DNA of 64,000 nt, taken from NCBI GenBank assembly GCA_036941025.1, contig JAYMNP010000001.1, positions 2,316,501-2,380,500 of the forward strand. Direction: 5' to 3'. The translations under genes were made by a program, and so were the position numbers. Positions 1 through 8,676 of the stretch are shown piece after piece. Origin of the DNA: Lachnospiraceae bacterium JLR.KK002. GTDB taxonomy: Bacteria; Bacillota; Clostridia; Lachnospirales; Lachnospiraceae. The notes beneath the pieces were generated by a model. That model saw nothing but the letters and a program-made list of their open reading frames with translations. It made no database searches and was not told where the DNA came from. Each line of letters starts with the position of its first letter. Position 1 is the first letter of the stretch.

Positions 1-1348
1 GCAGCTCCTGTATATGAATAATTCCGTAATCCCTTTCTTTCATTTCTCCTTCCAGCAAATCATAGGCGGCATTGCTGGAAAATTCTTTGTACTTTTCCAT
101 TTCGCCATCAGCAATATCATTTATAATCTTCTTAAATTTCCTTCTTGGAAATGAGCGCTTTACTCTGGGAATTTCTCTGCTCTGCCAAATCAATATGGAA
201 TTTCCGGGAATCTGCTCACCCAAAACCCGCCCGTTAGCCGCAGCACCCACAACAGAAGCCAACTCAGCTTCTCCATTTCCCTCAGAGCATACATACACTA
301 CCTTCAGCTTTTCTCCCATATCAGGCTGATAGCAGACATTACATATATCATCGTGCAGAACTTTTCCGATGAACATGGGCCAGATACGTCCGCTCCAATA
401 ATAATTACAATTCTTTCTGTTTCCGTCGCAAACAGGGATATCATAAAATTCTTCTTTTGCAAGCATCTGTTCCGGGGAAGATTCTCTGGCAATCTGACGT
501 ATGATTTTACATATCAGACGTTTTGTATCTGTATCCATACTTTTCAGATATGTATTATGGCATTCCAGCAATTCTTCATCACAAAATCCTGCAGGCGGCT
601 CTTCCTCGTCATATTCCTCCATAGTTTCCCACCCGATACTTTTGAGCCTTTCTGATATCTCCGTACTTCCTATGGCAAGAAACTGCTGATACATTTCGTT
701 AATATCACAGGCCACTAAAATACCCGCAAAAACTGAGCTGCCTTCATATTCTGCAACCAGTCCCGTTCCTGAAAATCCTCTCAGTCTTTCTGTAAATCCA
801 ATCGTCTCTATATTCCGTGCTTTACAGGTTATCAGCCTGTTTTCTGCTTCCCACCTGAGACAATCACCAAATATCTCCTCATAATTCTTTTTTTCATTTG
901 GAAAACCATATCCGGTAAAATTTATACCTCTTTTTATCTTTTCCTCTGACAGACGATATACAGGTAAAGCTCCCATATCACCACATGAAATTTCTTTCTT
1001 TTTGATTCTCAATACGGCAATATCATCATGACTCGCTCTCTCATCCTCATCCTCCAACCTGCCACATAATTTTTCCAGCTCCTTTTCATCCTCATAAAGG
1101 GTGCATAATTCAAACTGAGAAAGTTCATATTCTTTTGAATTGCTCAAATAATCAATCTGGACAGGTTTCCTGCTTTTCTTCACAAATGCTTTGAGAACAA
1201 CGTGACATACTGTAATAATATAAACATACGTACTGCCTTTCATTGTGTATAAAAACCCCGTTCCACACCCATATTCTGTTTCAATACGCACGGTATGCTG
1301 TTTTAATTTTCCCTTCTCTGCCAACTTTCTGTAAATTACATCATCCAT
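1..1348 (-). CDS. Trypsin-like serine protease, partial (Avs1b-like)
   Basis: An open frame of 449 codons starts at an ATG behind an AGGGGG ribosome site and runs off the left edge. The N-terminal ~210 residues have the S1 protease layout: His49 in VCHVV, Asp109 in HDDIAVLRI and Ser193 in GFSGTGLV, with spacing right for a chymotrypsin-fold catalytic triad. Residues ~210-449 match no domain I recognise. The gene lies 90 bp downstream of a metallo-beta-lactamase-fold gene on the same strand. In AVAST type 1 antiphage systems a metallo-beta-lactamase protein, a trypsin-like protease and a STAND NTPase are encoded in that order, so the third gene would be just outside the window. The protease call is firm; the Avs1b assignment is inferred from context. 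Confidence 0.8.
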   Translation of the reverse strand, partial: MDDVIYRKLAEKGKLKQHTVRIETEYGCGTGFLYTMKGSTYVYIITVCHVVLKAFVKKSRKPVQIDYLSNSKEYELSQFELCTLYEDEKELEKLCGRLEDEDERASHDDIAVLRIKKKEISCGDMGALPVYRLSEEKIKRGINFTGYGFPNEKKNYEEIFGDCLRWEAENRLITCKARNIETIGFTERLRGFSGTGLVAEYEGSSVFAGILVACDINEMYQQFLAIGSTEISERLKSIGWETMEEYDEEEPPAGFCDEELLECHNTYLKSMDTDTKRLICKIIRQIARESSPEQMLAKEEFYDIPVCDGNRKNCNYYWSGRIWPMFIGKVLHDDICNVCYQPDMGEKLKVVYVCSEGNGEAELASVVGAAANGRVLGEQIPGNSILIWQSREIPRVKRSFPRRKFKKIINDIADGEMEKYKEFSSNAAYDLLEGEMKERDYGIIHIQEL

Positions 1349-1438
1349 CTTATCCCCCTGTCATGTCTCCCATACGCTTCCGCACATGACAATTTCCGTT
1401 TCCTGAAATCACAGACTTATATTACTCTTCTGTTCCCA

Positions 1439-2731
1439 CTATCTTCTTACAAAAATATCTTTCCCAATTGCTACAGGTTCTGTTTCCAGCTTTTGAAAAT
1501 GCAGGTATTTTATATTTCCATCCGCATCCTTCAATGTGCACAAATCTCCTTCCTCGTTCCAGTTCCCTTTATATTTTTCACTTTTTCTGAATACCACATT
1601 ATTTTTCCACCAGGAGTAACTGCTGTAAATGTATGCAGTTTCCCCTTTCTTCAAACTGTCTGCTATCAGGGCCAGCATCACTTTTCCCGGATGCTTATAT
1701 TGCACATCTCCTTCTGTCGTCACAAAAAATGTTTTTGTCCTGAAAAACTCAAAAAACGCCCGGTTCACATTATGACTACTTCCATGATGAGGCAGTTTTA
1801 TAAAATCCACTTCCATATAATCCTGATGAATCTGCTTTCGTTCCAGATATTTCCTTCCGGCTTTTATCATTTCCTCCGGAGAGGCATCTCCTGCAAACAA
1901 ACCGCATCTTCCCTCATAAATCAACAGAAATGCGATACTTGCCTGATTTACATAGCTCGTCTTACTTTTATTTGCATAATTTTCAAGATTCAGCAGCCAA
2001 TACTGAACTGATCTGTCCCATTCACTCTGAGGTTTCTTCTCTCCTCCTTTTGCTAAAACATCTTTTTCCTGTAGTTTTTCCCATGCATGTTGAATATACT
2101 TCACCAATGCCTGCTTTTCAGGACTGAGAATTACAACCTCCAGACGCTCCCCTTCTGATTCCAGTTCTTTTTGATTTGGATGTCTGATTACCTTACTCTG
2201 TATATCCTGTCCTGCATTCTCCCATCTTAACTGTAGCAGATTAGAGTATGGAACCCCTGGTATCTCATCTGTATCTGAAAAAACAAATTTCAGATTCTGA
2301 ATATCCATTTCTCTAAAATTCTCAAACAACTCTTTTGCATCCCGAACGCCTAAAAGTGTTTCTGTCCCATTTCCCCCAAAATTAAACAGAACCCTGTCAT
2401 CTGTTAATCCTTCAAACAGATTTTTATATGTCTTCTCCGGCACTCCCACATCAAAAAATGAAGATATTCCAGCAGATTTTTTATTATTTTCTTCTCGATA
2501 CAATTTTCTCAGCAAATCTGACGCACCCTTTATATGGTCGTTATCATCATGAGTCAGAATAAGAACATCTATTTTTTCATCATTTTCTACAATCCGACCC
2601 AATGCTTTCAGAAAATAATCCTTTTTCATTCCTGAATCAATCAGTATATTTACCTTTTTGATTCCCATTCCACATCTGACCAGAATGCAATCCCCTTTTC
2701 CAGCCTGGAACAAATTTATTTCCATTGACAT
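1439..2731 (-). CDS. Metallo-beta-lactamase-fold hydrolase (Avs1a-like)
   Basis: A 430-residue protein of the ComEC/RNase J-like metallo-beta-lactamase superfamily. Metal-site motifs are visible: THDDNDH at residues 60-66 (a variant of HxHxDH), FAGDAS near residue 275, and LPHHGSSHN near residue 320. No membrane segments are seen, so it is cytosolic. The first ATG is favoured because an AGGGAG site lies about 10 bases upstream; a second ATG two codons later is too far from it. It precedes a trypsin-like protease gene on the same strand, which matches the first two genes of an Avs1 defence operon. The substrate is unknown. A stand-alone hydrolase is possible, but this gene pair is uncommon outside conflict systems. 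Confidence 0.8.
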   Translation of the reverse strand: MSMEINLFQAGKGDCILVRCGMGIKKVNILIDSGMKKDYFLKALGRIVENDEKIDVLILTHDDNDHIKGASDLLRKLYREENNKKSAGISSFFDVGVPEKTYKNLFEGLTDDRVLFNFGGNGTETLLGVRDAKELFENFREMDIQNLKFVFSDTDEIPGVPYSNLLQLRWENAGQDIQSKVIRHPNQKELESEGERLEVVILSPEKQALVKYIQHAWEKLQEKDVLAKGGEKKPQSEWDRSVQYWLLNLENYANKSKTSYVNQASIAFLLIYEGRCGLFAGDASPEEMIKAGRKYLERKQIHQDYMEVDFIKLPHHGSSHNVNRAFFEFFRTKTFFVTTEGDVQYKHPGKVMLALIADSLKKGETAYIYSSYSWWKNNVVFRKSEKYKGNWNEEGDLCTLKDADGNIKYLHFQKLETEPVAIGKDIFVRR

Positions 2732-2931
2732 TTTATTTTATCTCCCTCTGTTTTCTCACATAATTATAGCAAATAAACCGTCATATATAAATAAAAAATA
2801 ATTGTTGTATATCTGTTTCCAGAGATGAGGTATAGAAAATGCCACAGATTATACCAATGAAAGATTTGAAAAATACTTCAGAAATTTCAGATATGCGCCA
2901 CAAATCAGACGAACCTGTTTATATTACAAAC

Positions 2932-3030
2932 GGAGCTGTCGGAAAATGAAATTTACACACAATATATGGCTGTGAAACTCAGCAATTCACAGCTATAAAT
3001 TGTGGAAATTTGCCATTTCCCGACAGCCCC
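2932..3030. repeat. Imperfect 99-bp palindrome
   Basis: The arms begin GGAGCTGTCGG and end CCGACAGCCCC and pair almost throughout, with a short central loop around AACTCAGCAAT. It lies in the 348-bp gap between the defence-type genes and asnB, just upstream of the MBL gene. The length and near-full pairing suit a small palindromic repeat or MITE remnant. No T-tract typical of a terminator adjoins either arm. The rest of this gap (2732-2931) holds no gene that I can see. Confidence 0.6.
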
Positions 3031-3079
3031 ACCTTTTCACATAACTGATTTTCCCGGTATTACGGTTCCCTTCCCCTTC

Positions 3080-4939
3080 TCACAAATCCACCACCTGAAT
3101 CTGATACCGCTTCATCCACTCATCCACCTGCAGCAGATAAGCCAGCATCTGAGGCCCCGCCATCAGCTGACCGTACCAGGGCTTCCCATAATCGGAGGAA
3201 CGGTTTAAGAACTGTTCCACCTTTCTCACATCCACAAACTGCAGAACCGGAGAGTCTCCGTCGAGAATGATTTCCCGCACCATGTCTTTCAGAAGATTCT
3301 CATAGCGGGGATCGTAGGTTTTGGGATAAGGGGATTTCCTGCGGAATAATACTTCTTCCGGCAGCAGGCCCCTGCCGGACTCCCGGAGCAGGTGTTTTAC
3401 CACACCGTCCCTGGCTTTCCACTCCCAGGGTACATTCCACACATACTGAATAATCCTGGTATCTGCAAAGGGAACGCGGGCCTCCAGGCCGCTGTACATG
3501 CTGGTCCGGTCCATCCGGTTCAGGAGGGTCTGCATAAACCATCTCAGATTCAGCCAGGAAATTTCCCGGCGCCTTCTCTCCTCCTGACTGTCTCCCTCCC
3601 ATCGGGGCGTTTCCTCAACGGACTGGTGATAGCAGTCCAGAACATACTCATCCATCTTAAGATAATCCAGAAAATCCTCTGACAAAAGTTCTTTTCTGGG
3701 GGACAAATCCATGGTCCAGGGGAACATCTCCGCCTCCAGGCATTCCTGCTTATGAAACCAGGGATACCCGCCGAAAATCTCATCCGCACATTCTCCCGTC
3801 AGAGTCACCTTATACTTTTTGCTTACCTGGGAACAGAAATACAGCATGGAAGAATCCACGTCCGCCATGGCCGGAAGGTCATGGGCTTTTACCGAATCGT
3901 ACAGCATTGCAATCTGATGTTTATTATCGCATTCCAGAAACGTATGGTCTGAGCCGATATATGCCGCCATTTTCTCCACATAAGGTCTGTCCTGAGACGG
4001 CTGGAATGCATTTGCCTTAAAATTTTTCTGATTATCCACGAAATCAAAAGAAAAGGTAGCCAGCCTCTTTCCATGCTTTTTCAGTTCTGCAGCGCACACT
4101 GCAGATACCAGGCTGCTGTCCACGCCGCCGGACAAGAAAGTGCAGATGGGCACATCTGACACCATCTGGCGTCTGATGGAATCCTGCACCAGAAAAGATA
4201 CTGTTTCCAGGGTTTTCTCATAACTGTCCTCATGAGGATGGCTTTCCAGCCTCCAGTACAGGCTCTTTTGCAGTTCCCCTGCTCTGGTACAGGCCAGCAT
4301 TTCTCCCGGACATACTTCAAAGATATGTTTCAGAACGCCGCAGCCCGGACTTCTGGCAGGTCCGATTCCGAAAATCTCATTCAGTCCTTTCCGGTCAATC
4401 TCCGGTTTTACCGCAGGGTGAGCCAGAAGGCCTTTCAGCTCTGAGGCAAAAATCAGTTCTCCGTCGCAGATGGTATAAAACAGGGGTTTTACCCCTGCGG
4501 AATCCCGGAACAGATACAGTGCTTCCAGACTGGAATCATAGATTCCAAAGGCAAAAATACCGTTGAGCTGTTTTACAAACTCCGGCCCGAATTCCATGAA
4601 GCCCAGCAAAATCACTTCCGTATCGCAGGATGTTCCAAAAGTCCACCCCCGGTTCTGCAGCATTTTCCGCAGTTCTTTTCCATTGTAAAGCTCCCCGTTA
4701 TACACAATGCTGCAGGTCTTCCCTCCGGCGGTACGCACCATGGGCTGATGGCCGCCGGAGATATCAATAATGGAAAGGCGGCTGTGGGAAAACCCGCAGT
4801 GCTTCGCCAGATATATTCCCGCATCGTCCGGCCCTCTGCGCCACAGCTCCTGATGCATTCCCGTCAGTAAAGTACGGTAATAAGATTCGTTTTCTCCGTA
4901 ATCCTTTTCTCTATGATAAAATCCTGCAATTCCACACAT
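3080..4939 (-). CDS. asnB: Asparagine synthetase (glutamine-hydrolysing)
   Basis: This 619-residue cytosolic enzyme makes asparagine from aspartate, glutamine and ATP. It starts MCGIAGF, with the catalytic Cys2 of the class II glutamine amidotransferase domain (residues ~1-210). The synthetase domain follows, with the PP-loop SFSGGVDSS-type motif seen here as FLSGGVDSS near residue 267. The length is normal for AsnB. It is the last gene of a minus-strand run that includes the cobalamin genes, 57 bp after the unknown gene at 4997. No truncation or missing catalytic residue is seen. Confidence 0.95.
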   Translation of the reverse strand: MCGIAGFYHREKDYGENESYYRTLLTGMHQELWRRGPDDAGIYLAKHCGFSHSRLSIIDISGGHQPMVRTAGGKTCSIVYNGELYNGKELRKMLQNRGWTFGTSCDTEVILLGFMEFGPEFVKQLNGIFAFGIYDSSLEALYLFRDSAGVKPLFYTICDGELIFASELKGLLAHPAVKPEIDRKGLNEIFGIGPARSPGCGVLKHIFEVCPGEMLACTRAGELQKSLYWRLESHPHEDSYEKTLETVSFLVQDSIRRQMVSDVPICTFLSGGVDSSLVSAVCAAELKKHGKRLATFSFDFVDNQKNFKANAFQPSQDRPYVEKMAAYIGSDHTFLECDNKHQIAMLYDSVKAHDLPAMADVDSSMLYFCSQVSKKYKVTLTGECADEIFGGYPWFHKQECLEAEMFPWTMDLSPRKELLSEDFLDYLKMDEYVLDCYHQSVEETPRWEGDSQEERRRREISWLNLRWFMQTLLNRMDRTSMYSGLEARVPFADTRIIQYVWNVPWEWKARDGVVKHLLRESGRGLLPEEVLFRRKSPYPKTYDPRYENLLKDMVREIILDGDSPVLQFVDVRKVEQFLNRSSDYGKPWYGQLMAGPQMLAYLLQVDEWMKRYQIQVVDL

Positions 4940-4996
4940 AAGGCACGCTCCTGATTTCTACATACAATTCAGTATATCGTGGAATCCAAAAAAATA

Positions 4997-5722
4997 TTAC
5001 AGTTTTATCTGGTTACGACTCCCGTGAAGAATCAGATCCCGTTCCTGACTGCCGGGCCCCGTAATCATGCCTTTCCGGTCATACCGGGTCAGAAGCTCCG
5101 TGTTCCGGGCAAGCTGCTTTTCTCCGTGATGAGACAGAAAATCCTCTATCTCCTGCTGATTTCCCCGGCGGAATAACTGCCGGATTTCCTCCTGGGTATA
5201 GATAGACTCCGCAATCTGATTTGAAAACTTTATTCCGGAAGTATCCCCCGGCATTTCGCCCGCAGGCAACACAGAATCCGGCAGGGATAATCCGGTTTCT
5301 CCGGAAAATGCTTCCTGTTCTGATATTTGATTCTCCAGAACTTCAGGAAATTCCCCTTCCGCTGTTTTGGAATGGTCATTCCAGATTCTGTCCCAGACAG
5401 ATTTCAGAAAATCCACTGCCAGAGCGGTATATTTTTTCACTCCCTCCATCAGGGATATTTTTCGTTTCTCCCGGATGGATTTCTCATAGCCCTGATGGGA
5501 TATTTCCACCTTTACTCCATGACTGCCGGCGGTTCTCTTCTGTTCCTCCGGCTCCGGCGAAAGTTCCTGAGATTTCTCAGGCTTTTTCCGCTGGCTTTTC
5601 TCATAAGTAACTCCGTCTTTCCCCATATTCAGGTTAAATTCCGCCGCTTCTGTGGTTTCACGCTTCTGCTGGCTTACTTTGGAATAGTCGTAAAATCTCT
5701 GATTGTTGATTCTGTCTACCAT
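4997..5722 (-). CDS. Hypothetical protein in the cobalamin operon
   Basis: I do not recognise this 241-residue protein. It is charged and low in hydrophobic segments, has a Lys/Glu/Pro-rich linker at residues ~30-75, and ends in a short helical region containing EEIRQLFRRGNQQEIEDFL. No signal peptide or membrane helix is seen. It starts 7 bp after the cbiJET fusion with a GAGG site, so it is probably translated from the cobalamin operon mRNA. A link to corrin synthesis is suggested only by position; the residue pattern looks more like a scaffold or regulatory protein than an enzyme. Confidence 0.6.
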   Translation of the reverse strand: MVDRINNQRFYDYSKVSQQKRETTEAAEFNLNMGKDGVTYEKSQRKKPEKSQELSPEPEEQKRTAGSHGVKVEISHQGYEKSIREKRKISLMEGVKKYTALAVDFLKSVWDRIWNDHSKTAEGEFPEVLENQISEQEAFSGETGLSLPDSVLPAGEMPGDTSGIKFSNQIAESIYTQEEIRQLFRRGNQQEIEDFLSHHGEKQLARNTELLTRYDRKGMITGPGSQERDLILHGSRNQIKL

Positions 5723-5729
5723 AACAACC

Positions 5730-7898
5730 TCATTTCTGCAGAGTGATCACATACACAGGGTTCTGCCCCATCATCAGATGGTGGCGGCCCAGCTCTCTGG
5801 CCCTGGCCACCGTCACCTGTACGATTTCCTGATGAGCAAATCCGTGCTCCTCCATCACTTCCAGCACTTCTTTTAAGGTTTCCAGTGAAATTATATTCAG
5901 GACAATCCGCACTTTGGGAGATTTCCTCCACAGCGCTTCCAGAATATCCCGCAGCTTTCCGCTGCTTCCTCCGATAAATGCATGGGTGGGAGCAGGCAGC
6001 CCCTCCAGGGCTTCCGGCGCCTCTCCTGCGATGGTTTCCACATTCCATGCCCGGTGACACTGTTTGTTCCTTTCAATCAAATCCAGGGCTTCCGGATTTT
6101 TCTCTATGGCCCAGACCCTGCCCTGCAGGGCGATTCCTGCACATTCCACCGCAATGCTTCCGGTTCCGGCCCCGATATCACAGACAAGGGAATCCCGCTG
6201 CAATGCCAGTTTTGCCATGGAAACACTGCGCACTTCCTCTTTTGTCATGGGGACTTTGCCCCGCACAAAGGTTTCATCCGGAATCCCATGGGAAACAGGA
6301 GTTTCTTTCGCCTTTTCATGGACAAGCAGCACAGCCAGCAGCCCTTCCCGGTCAAAGTCCAGAAACTGCTCCGGCTTCCCGGAAATGATTTCTTCCTCCG
6401 GATAACTCAGCTGCCAGCCCACATGCATTTCCGCCATGCCCAGTCCATACTGCAAAAGTTCCTGACTCAGCTTTCGCACGCTCCCTGCCCCGTCCATAAG
6501 AACAAATACTTTTTCATGGATATTCAGGGTTCCAATCACATTCTGCTGTCTCCCGTGAAGGCTCATGAAAACCATATCTTCCCAGGGAATCCCAAGGCGC
6601 GAGGCCATATAGGGGGCGGAAGAAATTCCGCAAAGGGATTTCACTTCGTACCGGTGTTCTTCGGTAATTCCCGCTTCTCCGAAAGCCTGAAACAGACCCT
6701 TCGCGCCGCTGTAGAATCCCACATCCCCGGACAGCAGTACCACAACCTGCCCGTACTCCGGATGCTCCAGAATAAAATCTGCAATTTCCGAACTCTTATA
6801 CCTGTTTTCCATGGGTTTGCCAAACCCTTTCACTGTTTCCAGCATCCGGGCCGCGCCGATAATCACATCCGCATGTTCACAGGCGCTGTACACCTCGCCG
6901 GTCATATTGGAGATACTTCCCATGCCCATACCGGCAATAGTAACCCTTCTGCTGATTATATCGGATGAATCCGGGCTCTGCTCCATATACGGCTGCTGTA
7001 AATTTTTTCCTGCATGTCCCGGAACTGGCTTTTGCACAGGTTCTCTGGTATACTCCGGAACTGATTTTTGCACAGGTTCTCCGGCATGTCCCGGAACTGG
7101 CTCCTCTGCAGATTCTTCCACATACTCCAGGCCAAGTTTCTGCAAAACTTCTCCCATGGAATACCCCTGTTCTTTTGGGCGGCGTATCACCACAGTCTCC
7201 GCTCCCACCTGCCGGGCCGCCGCCAGTTTCTGAGGATATCCGCCGGTCTCCCCTGTTTCCTTTGTCACCTGAACGGAAATATTCAGTTCTTCCATCATGG
7301 CAATATTTAATTTTTCACTGAAGGGCCCCTGCATACAGATAATCTGCTTCCCTTTGAGGCCAAGATTTCTGCACTGCTCCACCTGCTGGCTGCCGGGCAG
7401 AAGCCGCACATAAATCCGGCTGATATCTGCAATTCCCTGCACGTATTCCCCCAGAGAATTGCCTCCGGTGGTGAGAAAAATATTTCCGATAGTCTGGTTC
7501 AGATAAGCGATGGCTTCCCGGTGGGTATCCACAAAAAGGATTTTATTTCTCCGGCAGTATTCCCTGTCCGGTTCCCTGTGACTGTCCTGCCGCAGCAGCC
7601 GCAGAGGCTTTCTTCCCTGACGGCTGCAGGCCGCCGCAATATTTTCCGAAACTTCCGTTGCAAAGGGATGGGTGGCGTCCACCACCGCCTGCCAGTCTTT
7701 TTCTGTCAGAAACAGTTCCATCTCCTCTTCGTCCATACGTCCCGTATGCACGGTGAGGAAATCGGAAAGGCTGTCATCCATCTGTTCCTCTCCGTATTCC
7801 GTAGCCACGCAGACGGTTACTTTCCGGTTCTGGCCCGCCAGCAGTTCCGCCAGATTCCTTCCCTCACCGGTTCCCGAAAAAATCAGTATTTCCCGCAT
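5730..7898 (-). CDS. CbiJ-CbiE-CbiT triple fusion
   Basis: A 722-residue fusion of three corrin-ring enzymes. Residues ~1-255 are precorrin-6A reductase (CbiJ/CobK; N-terminus MREILIFSGTGEGR). After a repetitive Pro/Glu/Val linker (~260-310), CbiE (SAM-dependent C5 methyltransferase; VTIAGMGMGS) and CbiT (C15 methyltransferase/decarboxylase; SAM loop VCDIGAGTGS) follow. CbiE-CbiT fusions are common; addition of the reductase is less so. The frame extends 15 codons upstream to a TTG inside cbiH, but the ATG at 7898 has a better site (AGGA). It completes the methylation and reduction steps of the anaerobic pathway to cobyrinate. Confidence 0.9.
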   Translation of the reverse strand: MREILIFSGTGEGRNLAELLAGQNRKVTVCVATEYGEEQMDDSLSDFLTVHTGRMDEEEMELFLTEKDWQAVVDATHPFATEVSENIAAACSRQGRKPLRLLRQDSHREPDREYCRRNKILFVDTHREAIAYLNQTIGNIFLTTGGNSLGEYVQGIADISRIYVRLLPGSQQVEQCRNLGLKGKQIICMQGPFSEKLNIAMMEELNISVQVTKETGETGGYPQKLAAARQVGAETVVIRRPKEQGYSMGEVLQKLGLEYVEESAEEPVPGHAGEPVQKSVPEYTREPVQKPVPGHAGKNLQQPYMEQSPDSSDIISRRVTIAGMGMGSISNMTGEVYSACEHADVIIGAARMLETVKGFGKPMENRYKSSEIADFILEHPEYGQVVVLLSGDVGFYSGAKGLFQAFGEAGITEEHRYEVKSLCGISSAPYMASRLGIPWEDMVFMSLHGRQQNVIGTLNIHEKVFVLMDGAGSVRKLSQELLQYGLGMAEMHVGWQLSYPEEEIISGKPEQFLDFDREGLLAVLLVHEKAKETPVSHGIPDETFVRGKVPMTKEEVRSVSMAKLALQRDSLVCDIGAGTGSIAVECAGIALQGRVWAIEKNPEALDLIERNKQCHRAWNVETIAGEAPEALEGLPAPTHAFIGGSSGKLRDILEALWRKSPKVRIVLNIISLETLKEVLEVMEEHGFAHQEIVQVTVARARELGRHHLMMGQNPVYVITLQK

Positions 7899-7929
7899 GT
7901 TTTTCCTGTTCTCCAAAACCTTCTGTCCC

Positions 7930-8676
7930 TCATTTCCTGCCAAGCTGATAACCTCTGGGCGTCACCATGGTTCCATTGACCAGTTTCGTCTGCGAATTGC
8001 CCACAAATACCGTGGTAAACATATCCGTCTCCACATCCTGCAGTTCTTTTAAGGTGCAGATACTGCTGCATTCTCCTTCCCGTCCAATATTGGAAACGGT
8101 TCCGCACACCGTATCGCCTCTTTTGTGCTTCAAAAGAATCTGGCAGGCACGCTTCAGATAATCCGCCCGCTTTTTGCTGGAAGGATTATACAGGCAAATG
8201 GAAAAATCCGCCTGAGCCGCCGCCTCCAGCCTTGCTTCAATCTGTTCCCAGGGCGTCATCAGATCACTGAGACTGATCACTGCAAAATCGTGCATCAGAG
8301 GCGCGCCCAGTACAGCCGCCCCGCTCATTGCCGCCGTCACTCCCGGAACAATCTCCACTTCCACCTGGGGATACTGGCTGCTCAGCTCCAGAATCACGCC
8401 GCCCATTCCATAAACGCCTGCGTCACCGCTGCAAATCATTGCAGTATCCTTGCCCTCCTGGGCTTTTTCAAAGGCAAGATGGCACCGCTCCACTTCCTGA
8501 CGCATGGGGGTGGTCAGAAATTCCTTATCCGGAAAATGTGCTTCTACCAGTTCCACATATACCGTATAACCTACAATCACCTGACAGCGCTTCAATGTCT
8601 CCGCTGCCCGCACCGTCATTTCTTCATAACTTCCGGGGCCAATGCCCACCACATATAATTTACTCAAATCCAACAC
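7930..8676 (-). CDS. cbiH: Precorrin-3B C17-methyltransferase
   Basis: A 248-residue SAM-dependent methyltransferase of the tetrapyrrole methylase family, with YVVGIGPGSYEEMT at the N-terminus and the GDAGVYGMGG motif near residue 88. In the anaerobic pathway CbiH methylates C17 and drives ring contraction. The start is uncertain: the frame opens with GTG then TTG, and a TTG a few codons on is also possible. It overlaps the end of cbiG by 17 bp, which indicates translational coupling. The aerobic name is CobJ. Confidence 0.92.
   Translation of the reverse strand: MLDLSKLYVVGIGPGSYEEMTVRAAETLKRCQVIVGYTVYVELVEAHFPDKEFLTTPMRQEVERCHLAFEKAQEGKDTAMICSGDAGVYGMGGVILELSSQYPQVEVEIVPGVTAAMSGAAVLGAPLMHDFAVISLSDLMTPWEQIEARLEAAAQADFSICLYNPSSKKRADYLKRACQILLKHKRGDTVCGTVSNIGREGECSSICTLKELQDVETDMFTTVFVGNSQTKLVNGTMVTPRGYQLGRK

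Noticed and set aside
1349..1438. A further small gene between the MBL and protease genes
   Set aside because: The 90 bp contain only a short inverted repeat (GTCATGT/ACATGAC) and no frame with a ribosome site.
5978..6968. Long plus-strand frames opposite the corrin fusion gene
   Set aside because: They are antisense shadows of a gene with a clear family match; similar frames opposite cbiG, feoB and the FAD oxidoreductase were dismissed for the same reason.
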